This document shows positions 41,415 through 49,800 of a stretch of DNA of 64,000 bases, piece by piece. A model generated the notes under the pieces. The model was given only the letters and a program-made list of their open reading frames with translations. It ran no database searches and was not told where the DNA came from. Each line of letters starts with the position of its first letter. Position 1 is the stretch's first letter. Source of the stretch: Aurantimonas aggregata (GTDB taxonomy: Bacteria > Pseudomonadota > Alphaproteobacteria > Rhizobiales > Rhizobiaceae); contig NZ_JAAAMJ010000010.1 of NCBI RefSeq assembly GCF_010500835.1, positions 1 through 64,000 of the forward strand. Direction: 5' to 3'. Position numbers and translations under genes: made by a program.

Positions 41415-44066
41415 ATGACGTCCGAAGCTTCCCCGACCGCGCACCGGCCTTTCGTGTTCTGGTGGACCATGTTCGTGGCCGCCGTGCTGGTGATCTTCGG
41501 ACTGCCCCTTGCGGCCGGTGGATTGTGGCTGATCATGCTCGGCGGGTCCTGGTATTACCTGCCGGCGGGCATCGGGCTGCTGCTGACGGCTTGGTTCCTG
41601 TTCCGGTTGGAGCGGACGGCGGTCTGGATATATATCGTCACCTATCTCGCCACCATCGTCTGGGCGCTGTGGGAGGCGGGGCTGGATCCCTGGGCGCAGG
41701 TGCCGCGTCTGGTGGCGCCGACGGTCGTGCTGCTGCTGGTGTTGACGACGCTGCCGGCGCTGCGCAGTTCGGTTCGACGCCACCAGGGCGGCGTTGGTGC
41801 CACGGCCGCGGTCGTGATGGGTGTGCTCGGCGCCGTCGGTACTGCCGGCCACGGCATCGACAGCGCGGTCGCCCAGGAAGCCGAAGAGCCAGCCGCGCAA
41901 CCGCAAGCGCCGGTCTCGCCGCCGGCCGCTGGAGCCGAGACTCCCGTGATCGTGCCCGACGCCACACCGGCAACCGCGGGCGAGCCCGCCGGGCCGGCGG
42001 GGACCACGGGCGCGCCCGACGGGCTCAATTCGGAGCGCGAGGCGGAAGGCACCGAAACCGCTCCCGTTCCCCCTGCGGAAGCTGCCGGTACGGCCGCGTC
42101 CGAACCCACCTATGTGAACATGGAGACCGGAACGGACTGGCCCGCCTATGGCGGAACCCACCACGCGCTGCGCTACTCGCCCCTGACGCAGATCACCAAG
42201 GACAATGTCGGGCAGCTCGAGAAGATCTGGGAGTTCCGCACCGGTGATCTGCCCGAGAACGACGAACCGTTCGGCAACCAGAATACCCCGGTCAAGGTCG
42301 GCGACCGCCTCTACCTGTGCTCGGCGCTGAACAAGATCAGCGCGCTGGATGCGGCCACCGGCGCCGAGTTCTGGACCTACGATCCGCAGACGCCGGTCGA
42401 CGCGATCGGTTACAACGCCTCCTGCCGCGGCCTGGTCTATTTCGAGGATCCTACGGCCGAGCGCACCGATATCTGCGCGACGCGCGTCGTCAACCTCACC
42501 CACGATGCGCGCATGATCGCGCTCGATACCGAGACCGGGCAGCCGTGCCCCGACTTCGGCAATGCTGGCATCGTTAACCTGATGGAAGGAATCGGCGATA
42601 CCGCGCCCGGCTTCTATGCTCCCACCTCGCCGCCGACACTGGTGCGTGACGTTCTGGTCGTGGGCAGCCAGGTCAGCGACGGGCAGACGCGGGAAGCGCC
42701 TTCCGGCGTCATCCGCGGCTACAACGCCGTCACGGGTGAACTTGACTGGGCCTGGGACATGGGGCGGCCGGGGGAAACCGGCCTGCCGCCGGAAGGAGAA
42801 ATCTACACGCCCGGTACCCCGAACATGTGGACGATCGCCTCGGGCGACAGCGATCTGGGGCTCGTCTACATGCCTATGGGAAATTCGGCCGTCGACTACT
42901 GGGGCGGTGACCGCTCGGAAGCGGAAAACACCTATTCGACCGCCATCGTGGCCTTGGACGTGGAGACCGGCGAAGTCGCCTGGCACTACCAGACGGTCCA
43001 TTACGACGTGTGGGACTACGATTTGGGCGGACAGGGGACCCTGGTGGATTTCCCCACGGCCGAGGGTGATGTGCCGGCGATCATCATGCCGTCCAAGCAG
43101 GCCCAGTTCTTCATCCTGAACCGGGAGACCGGCGAGCCGCTGGTCGAGATCGTGGAGCGGCCCGCGCCGCAGGGCGGCGTCGAGCCGGAGCGCCTGTCGC
43201 CGACGCAGCCTTACGTGACCGACTTCCCGAACCTGCTCAAGCCGACGATCTCGGAAGCCGACATGTGGGGGGCGACGCCGCTCGACCAGCTGTGGTGCCG
43301 CATCCAGTTCCGCCAGGCATCCTATGACGGCGTCTATACGCCGCCGACGGTTGATCGGCCGTGGATCCAATTCCCCGGATACAATGGCGGGGTCGACTGG
43401 GGTGGCGTGGCGGTCGATCCCGAGAAGCGCATCATGATCACCAACTACAACAACATGCCCAACTACAACCAGCTGGTTCCGCGGGAGGAAGTGGAGGAGC
43501 TGGGCGTCCTGCCGATCACCGACCCCAATTACGATCCCGACGTCGGTGGAGGATCACACGGTTCGCTCAGCCCGCAGGCGGAGACGCCCTACGGCATTCG
43601 CGTCAATGCCGGCTGGCGGGTACCGTTAACCGGTATGCTGTGCTCCGAGCCGCCCTATGGCGGGATCGCGGCGATCGACCTCGAGACGCGCGAGGTGCTC
43701 TGGGACCGCCCCTTCGGCACCGCCCGCAAGAACGGCCCCTTCGGCATCCCGTCGATGCTGCCGCTGGAGATCGGCACGCCCAACAATGGCGGCGGCGTGA
43801 TCACGGCGTCGGGCCTGTTCTTCATCGGCGCGGCGACCGACGATCTCTTCCGCGCCATCGACGTGGAAACCGGCGAGCGGCTCTGGGATGTCGCCCTGCC
43901 GGCCGGGGGGCAGGCCACGCCGATGACCTACGAAGCGGGCGGGCGCCAGATCGTGGTGATCAATGCCGGCGGCCACGACTTCATGGAGACGCCGATCGGC
44001 GATTACTTCATCGCCTACGCCCTGCCGGCCGAGGGTGTCGGCGGCGAAGGGGAGGAGCAGCCGTAA
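41415..44066 (+). CDS. Membrane-bound PQQ-dependent dehydrogenase (glucose/quinate type)
   Basis: The 883-residue protein has four or five N-terminal membrane helices (about residues 14-125), as in quinoprotein glucose and quinate dehydrogenases that feed the ubiquinone pool. An Ala/Pro/Glu-rich linker at about 150-235 precedes an eight-bladed propeller starting DWPAYGGTHHALRYSPLTQI. Active-site-type blocks are VHYDVWDYDLGGQGTLVDF, KQAQFFILNRETGEPL and NGGVDWGGVAVDP. Relatives are about 780-800 residues, so the linker is long. GGAG lies before the ATG. No pqq synthesis gene is in the window. Confidence 0.92.
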   Translation: MTSEASPTAHRPFVFWWTMFVAAVLVIFGLPLAAGGLWLIMLGGSWYYLPAGIGLLLTAWFLFRLERTAVWIYIVTYLATIVWALWEAGLDPWAQVPRLVAPTVVLLLVLTTLPALRSSVRRHQGGVGATAAVVMGVLGAVGTAGHGIDSAVAQEAEEPAAQPQAPVSPPAAGAETPVIVPDATPATAGEPAGPAGTTGAPDGLNSEREAEGTETAPVPPAEAAGTAASEPTYVNMETGTDWPAYGGTHHALRYSPLTQITKDNVGQLEKIWEFRTGDLPENDEPFGNQNTPVKVGDRLYLCSALNKISALDAATGAEFWTYDPQTPVDAIGYNASCRGLVYFEDPTAERTDICATRVVNLTHDARMIALDTETGQPCPDFGNAGIVNLMEGIGDTAPGFYAPTSPPTLVRDVLVVGSQVSDGQTREAPSGVIRGYNAVTGELDWAWDMGRPGETGLPPEGEIYTPGTPNMWTIASGDSDLGLVYMPMGNSAVDYWGGDRSEAENTYSTAIVALDVETGEVAWHYQTVHYDVWDYDLGGQGTLVDFPTAEGDVPAIIMPSKQAQFFILNRETGEPLVEIVERPAPQGGVEPERLSPTQPYVTDFPNLLKPTISEADMWGATPLDQLWCRIQFRQASYDGVYTPPTVDRPWIQFPGYNGGVDWGGVAVDPEKRIMITNYNNMPNYNQLVPREEVEELGVLPITDPNYDPDVGGGSHGSLSPQAETPYGIRVNAGWRVPLTGMLCSEPPYGGIAAIDLETREVLWDRPFGTARKNGPFGIPSMLPLEIGTPNNGGGVITASGLFFIGAATDDLFRAIDVETGERLWDVALPAGGQATPMTYEAGGRQIVVINAGGHDFMETPIGDYFIAYALPAEGVGGEGEEQP

Positions 44067-44149
44067 GGGACGCGGCCGCGAAGGGGCTCAGAACGGCGCG
44101 CAGGGAAGACCACTCCTCCCAGGCTGGTGGGGCGCCTTCCGCGGCGCTT

Positions 44150-44785
44150 TCACCCATCCCCCACCACCACGTCCGCGGCGACGCTTCCCCCGAGCACCAG
44201 CCGCATGTTCGGCAGGTCGTTGCCCTCGAGTTTGTCGGTCAGCGCCTGGCCGGTGAGGCCGAGGCCGAGCCAGCGGTCGGTGAGGCGCTGGCGGAGCACC
44301 GCTTCGGGGACGTCGAGCATGACGGTGAGGTCGAAGCGGGTGCGCAGGGCCCTCCAGTCGGGGTGGTCGAGGAGCAAATAGTTGCCCTCGACGAGGATGA
44401 TCCGGGCGGCGGGTTCGATGATGCGGGCGCCGGCTCTGGCGATCTCGATGGCGCGGTCGAAGACCGGCACGGCGACGGCGCGGCCGTCGTCGGCCCGGAG
44501 GCGATCCAGCATGATCGCCAGCCCGTCGACGTCGAATGTGTGCGGCGCGCCCTTGCGGGGGCGGTGGCCGCGGGCTTCCAGCACGAGGTCGTCGTAGTGG
44601 AAGCCGTCCATCGGCAAGATGTCGGCAAGGCCCGGCGACGCAGCGTTCAGCCTTTCGCGCAGCATCTCGGCGGTGGTGCTCTTGCCGGAGCCCGGCGAGC
44701 CGGCGATGGCAACGACGAGGCGGCCGGCGGCGCCCTGGCGGGCAAGGATCAACGCGGCGAGGTCGTCGAGCGTCAGGCGGCTCAT
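44150..44785 (-). CDS. P-loop kinase of the uridine kinase/phosphoribulokinase-like type
   Basis: The chosen ATG gives 211 residues beginning [18 protein letters not shown], then Walker [11 protein letters not shown] and PMDGFHYDD, followed by [34 protein letters not shown] and [14 protein letters not shown]. This matches small nucleoside-triphosphate kinases near uridine and pantothenate kinases, including the FrcK-like group. The acceptor is unknown. The open frame extends far upstream but without family similarity. Confidence 0.85.
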   Translation of the reverse strand: MSRLTLDDLAALILARQGAAGRLVVAIAGSPGSGKSTTAEMLRERLNAASPGLADILPMDGFHYDDLVLEARGHRPRKGAPHTFDVDGLAIMLDRLRADDGRAVAVPVFDRAIEIARAGARIIEPAARIILVEGNYLLLDHPDWRALRTRFDLTVMLDVPEAVLRQRLTDRWLGLGLTGQALTDKLEGNDLPNMRLVLGGSVAADVVVGDG

Positions 44786-45098
44786 CGAGCGGGCCTCGGG
44801 TGCAGGGCGGGACAGCGCCGGAGGGCCGTCGGAGAGCGGCGGAAAGGAAGGCCGGCGGCCGGGAGGGAAGGTCTCAGACGGCGCCGGGACAGGGCGACAG
44901 CCGGCCGGGCGGCCCGCGCAGGGCGTCCGGGCAGGGCGCGGGCCGCATAGCGCCGCGACCGGCGGAGACGCGCTGGCTGGGTCGGTTCGAGACAACGGCC
45001 GTTCACCAAGAAGACGATTCGTCACGCGCAGTGCCCTTTCAATCGGTGCCCCGAGCCCGCTTATCTGGTGCCAGCAATCGAACGCAACGGAGACGGCC
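44786..45098. other. Non-coding divergent gap
   Basis: This GC-rich stretch of about 310 bp separates divergent genes and should hold both promoters. I see no RNA gene or repeat. Frames running through it look like out-of-frame noise. Confidence 0.45.
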
Positions 45099-46046
45099 AT
45101 GTCCCTCGCCCTCAAAGGCATCCATCATCTGACCGCGATTACTGCCGACGCGCCGGGCAATCTGCGCTTCTACACGCAGCTGCTCGGGCTGCGGCTGGTC
45201 AAGAAGACGGTCAACCAGGACGACACGAGCGCATACCACCTGTTCTACGCGGACGGGAAGGCGACGCCCGGCACCGACATCACCTTCTTCGACTGGCCGG
45301 CACCGCGCGAGCGGCGCGGCACCCATGCGATCTCGCGCACCGCGCTGCGGGTGGCGGGTTCGGACAGCCTTGCCTACTGGCGCGAGCGGCTGGTGTCGGC
45401 CGGCGTCGACGTCGGCGCGGTCCGCGACCTCGACGGCCGCGCCTCGCTCGATTTCGAGGATCCGGAAGGCCAGCGCCTCAGGCTGGTCGACGACGGCGGA
45501 AAGGGCGAAGCCAACCCGTGGGACGCCAGCACCGTGCCGGCCGAGCACCAGATCCGCGGCCTCGGGCCGATCACCATCTCGGTGCCGGACCTGTCGCGCA
45601 CCGCGCCGATCCTGACGGTGCTGATGAACATGCGTGAGGCGCGCAGCTACGAGGATGGCGGCGCCACCGTGCATGTCTTCGAGATGGGCGAGGGCGGGCC
45701 GGCGGCGGAGCTGCACGTCGCGGTCGAGCCGGGCCTGCCGCAGGCGAGCCAGGGCGCCGGCGGCGTCCACCACGTCGCCTTCCGCGCCGCCGACATCGAC
45801 GAGCTGCACCAGTGGACGGAGCGGTTGAAGGGCTTCCGCCTGCCGTCGAGCGGCGAGGTCGAGCGCTACTATTTCCGCTCGCTGTATTTCCGCGAGCCCA
45901 ACGGCATCCTGTTCGAGATCGCCACCGACGGCCCGGGCTTTGCCGTCGACGAGCCGATGGAGAGCCTCGGCGAGAGCCTGTCGCTGCCGCCGTTCCTGGA
46001 GGGCAAGCGGGCCTCGATCGAGGCAAACCTGAAACCGCTGAAATAA
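45099..46046 (+). CDS. Ring-cleaving dioxygenase-like VOC protein (MhqO-like)
   Basis: The 315-residue protein has two vicinal-oxygen-chelate modules. The first opens [38 protein letters not shown], the second [19 protein letters not shown], with later [18 protein letters not shown] and [18 protein letters not shown]. Metal ligands are probably His9 or His10, the His in GVHHVAF and the Glu in LFEIATD. It resembles MhqO/MhqA, linked to hydroquinone and quinone detoxification in Bacillus. A hydrolase gene follows after 10 nt, as in mhqD-mhqO pairs. Confidence 0.87.
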   Translation: MSLALKGIHHLTAITADAPGNLRFYTQLLGLRLVKKTVNQDDTSAYHLFYADGKATPGTDITFFDWPAPRERRGTHAISRTALRVAGSDSLAYWRERLVSAGVDVGAVRDLDGRASLDFEDPEGQRLRLVDDGGKGEANPWDASTVPAEHQIRGLGPITISVPDLSRTAPILTVLMNMREARSYEDGGATVHVFEMGEGGPAAELHVAVEPGLPQASQGAGGVHHVAFRAADIDELHQWTERLKGFRLPSSGEVERYYFRSLYFREPNGILFEIATDGPGFAVDEPMESLGESLSLPPFLEGKRASIEANLKPLK

Positions 46047-46056
46047 GGGGACGACG

Positions 46057-46701
46057 ATGACCAACGACATGTTCGCCGCCCGCCTCCGCCTGTTGACGGC
46101 GGGGGTATCGCTCGCCACCGCGAAACTGGCGGTGGTCTGCCTGCACGGGCGCGGCGGCTCGGCCGAGGACATTCTCGGCCTCGGCCAGGCGCTCGGCGAG
46201 GACGGCATCGCCTATCTGGCGCCGCAGGCCGATGGCGGCGCCTGGTATCCGCGGCCCTTCATGGAGCCGATCGCCGCCAACGAGCCGTCGCTGTCGGCAG
46301 CGCTCGGGCGGGTCGATGAAATCCTTGACGGCCTCGCGGCCCAGGGCGTCGGGCCCGAGCGCCTGGTGCTGGCGGGCTTTTCGCAGGGCGCCTGCCTGTC
46401 GGCAGAATTTCTCGCGCGCAACCCCGGCCGGGTCGGCGCGCTGCTCGGCTTCTCGGGCGGGCTGATCGGCCCATCGGTGGCGGACCGGGAGACGCCGGCC
46501 GACCTGACGGGCATGCCGGTCTTCCTCGGCTGCTCGGAGCGCGATCCGTTCATCCCGGCCACAAGGGTCCGCGAGACGGCGGAGCACCTGCAGAAGCGCG
46601 GCGCGAACGTGACGGCGAAGCTCTATCCGGGCAACGCCCACACGATCAACCAGGACCAGATCGACGAGGGCCGCGCCCTGCTGGCAAAGCTCGCCGGCTG
46701 A
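46057..46701 (+). CDS. Alpha/beta hydrolase (MhqD-like phospholipase/carboxylesterase)
   Basis: The 214-residue protein has the oxyanion block VVCLHGRGGSAEDIL, the nucleophile elbow GFSQGACLS (Ser about residue 110), the catalytic Asp in CSERDPFIP and His in GNAHTINQDQI. It belongs to the carboxylesterase/phospholipase group that includes MhqD. Pairing with the VOC dioxygenase gene suggests a shared role against quinone-like electrophiles, by analogy with Bacillus. Confidence 0.87.
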   Translation: MTNDMFAARLRLLTAGVSLATAKLAVVCLHGRGGSAEDILGLGQALGEDGIAYLAPQADGGAWYPRPFMEPIAANEPSLSAALGRVDEILDGLAAQGVGPERLVLAGFSQGACLSAEFLARNPGRVGALLGFSGGLIGPSVADRETPADLTGMPVFLGCSERDPFIPATRVRETAEHLQKRGANVTAKLYPGNAHTINQDQIDEGRALLAKLAG

Positions 46702-46844
46702 GGCTTTCGCGCTTGAGACAATCCCCCCCCCGACGGCGTTTCGGCGGGCGGGAGAGAGTGCGGGGTGGCGCGGATTCCGGCTGGCGCATGACGGCCCGCC
46801 AGCATAGTCTCCGCCAAGGGATGTGTCCCGGCGGGAGATCAGGC

Positions 46845-49800
46845 ATGCGCGTCATCGGCAGTTGGTCAGCGGCGCTGGCCGCGCTAGTCCTCGCTCTGGT
46901 CGTCGCCGTTCCCGCAGGGGCGCAAGTTGCCGAGCGGCGCATCGTCACCACCGAGGGCGCCGATTATTTCGGCCGTGACTACGACATCCTGAAGGAAGTC
47001 GACCTCGACCTCTGCACCGCCGCCTGCCTCGGCGATCGGCGCTGCAAGGCCTTCACGCTCAACACCAACAGCCAGTGGTGCTTCCTCAAGGAAGAGGTCG
47101 GCGAATTGCGCACGGTGGCCGGCGCCGTCTCCGGCAAGGTCGTCGTCGCGGCCGCCGTCGACGACGACACGATCGCCGCCCGCGAGGCCGAGCTCGCCTT
47201 CCTGCCACGCGCGACGCTCGACGAGGCACGCCGGCTGCGGCTGGAACTCGCCGGCGCCGACCGCGACAGCCAGTTCGGCGAGGTCACCGCCGACAGTCTC
47301 GCCGCCCGCGCCGCAGCGGCCTTGTCGCTGCCGGAGGCGATCCGCGCCTGGCGCGAGGCGCTGCAGCGCGACCCGCTCGACCATCGCGCCTGGCTGGGGC
47401 TGGCGGACGCGGCACTGGATTACAATCCCGAGCAATATTCCGAGCGGCCGCAGAACGACCGGTTCCGCGAGCTGGGCGCCGTCAACGCCTATCTGGTGGC
47501 GTCCGACGACGCCGGGCGGGCGGAAGCGCTGCGGGCGCTGGGGGCGAGCTTCGAGGCGAAGCAGGACTGGAAGAGCGCCATCCGCAGCTATCGCGAAAGC
47601 CTCGAGATCGCCGACGTCGAAACCGTGCAGTCGCGGCTCGACGCGGTCATCGCCGAGCACGGCTTCCGCATCCTCGAAAACACGGTCGACAACAACTCCG
47701 CCAACCCGCGCATCTGCCTGACCTTCTCCGACACGCTGTCAGGGGCGATCACCGGCTCGGAGAACGCCGGCGACTATGTCAGCGTCGAGGGCGGCGACAA
47801 TCTGCCGGTGACGGCGAGCGGCAACCAGATCTGCGTCGACGGCGTCACCCATGGCGAGCGCTACCGCATCGTCGCGCGGGCCGGCATCACCGCGATCGAC
47901 GGCGAGATGCTGGGCCGGCCGGCCGAGATCAGCGTGTATGTCCGCGACCGCGACCCGTCGGTGCGCTTTACGACGAACGCCTATGTGCTGCCGGCCGGCG
48001 GCGAGGCGACGATCCCGGTCACGACGATCAACACCGACCAGATCGAGGCGAGGCTGCAGCGGATCGGCGACCGCGCATTGTCGCGCACGATCGGCGACGC
48101 GCGCTTCCTGCGCGGCCTGTCGCAATGGCAGATCGACGAGGTGGCGAGCGACAGCGGCGAGGACGTCTGGACCGGCACGGTCGACGTCGCCCGCGAGACC
48201 AACGCCGAGGTGACGACGGCGATCCCGGTCTCGGCCATCGCCGAGACGATCGAGCCCGGCGTCTACATCCTCTCCGCCAAGGCGAAGAACGGCCCGCAAT
48301 ACCAGGACACGCTGGCGACGCAGTGGTTCGTCGTCAGCGACATCGGCCTGACCAGCTTCGCCGCCGAGGACGGGTTCCACGTCCTCGCCCGCTCGCTCGG
48401 CACCGCCGGCCCGATCGAGGGCGCGGCACTCGAACTCGTCGCCGTCAACAACCAGGTGCTGGGCACCGCCACCACCGATGCGGCGGGGCATGCGCGCTTT
48501 CCCGCCGGCCTCTTGCGCGGCACCGGCGGCGACCGGCCCTCGGTGCTGACGGCGGACAGAGGCGGCGGCGATTTCGTGTTCCTCGACATGACGCAGGCGC
48601 CGTTCGACCTCACCGACCGCGGCGTCGGCGGAAGGGCACCGGCCGGGCCGCTCGACATCTTCCTCACTGCCGAGCGCGGCATCTACCGCACCGGCGACAC
48701 CGCCTTCTTCACCGGCACGGTCCGCAATGCCACGGGCGAGGCGGTCGAGGGCCTGACGCTGACCGGCATCGTCACGCGGCCGGACGGCGTCGAGTTCGCC
48801 CGCCGGCAGATCGCCGATCAGGGCGCTGGCGGCTTCGTCTGGGATCTCGACCTGCCGGACAACGCCATGCGCGGCGTCTGGAAAGTGGCGCTGCACACCG
48901 ATCCGAAGCAGCCGGCGCTGGCCGAGAAGACCGTGATCGTCGAGGATTTCGAGCCGGAGACGATCGATTTCGATCTCGCCGCCTCGGTTGAGACGCTCGA
49001 CCCGACTTCGCCGCCGACGATCGATGTTTCGGCGCGCTATCTGTTCGGCGCGCCGGCCGGCGAACTGGAGGTCGGCGGCGAGGCGGTGCTGACGGCATCC
49101 GACGCGATCGAGGCCTTCCCCGGCTATCGCTTCGGCCTTGCCGGCGACGACACGACGGCCACCCGCCAGCCTTTCGAGAGCGCGACGACGGATGTGGACG
49201 GCAACGCCACGCTGGCGATGACGGCCTTCGAGCCGCCGGCGACGACGAAGCCGGTGACGGCCTCGCTGCAGGTTCGGGTCATGGATGCGTCCGGCCGGCC
49301 GGTGGAGCGGACGATGACGCTGCCGCTGGCGGGGTCGCAGCCGCGGCTCGGCCTCAAGCCGCGCTTCGATGGCGCCGTGGCCGAGGGTGCCGAGGCAGGG
49401 TTCGACGTGATCGCCATCGATGCGGACGGGGCGCGCCGGTCGCTCGCCGGCGTCGAGTGGCGGCTGGAGAAGATCAATACGCGCTTCCAGTGGTATTCGA
49501 CCGCCGGCAGCTGGAACTACGAGCCGGTGCGCAGCGGCGAGCGCGTCGCCAGCGGCACGATCGACATCGCGGCAGACACCCCGGCGTCTTTGTCGCTGCC
49601 GGTCGAATGGGGCGAATACGAATTGTCGCTGACCGCTCCGGGCGACGCGGCGCTGCCGGCGAGCGCCGGCTTCGACGCCGGCTGGTACGTCGCGACGGCG
49701 TCGATGGACACGCCCGACATGGCCCGCGTCTCGCTCGACAAGCCGCTTTACGCCGTCGGCGACACCGCGACGGTGCATATCGAGCCGCGCTTTGCCGGGA

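Noticed and set aside
41202-43370. A 722-residue frame antisense to the PQQ dehydrogenase
   Set aside because: No recognisable motifs, and it runs through the promoter region as well as the coding strand of a certain gene.
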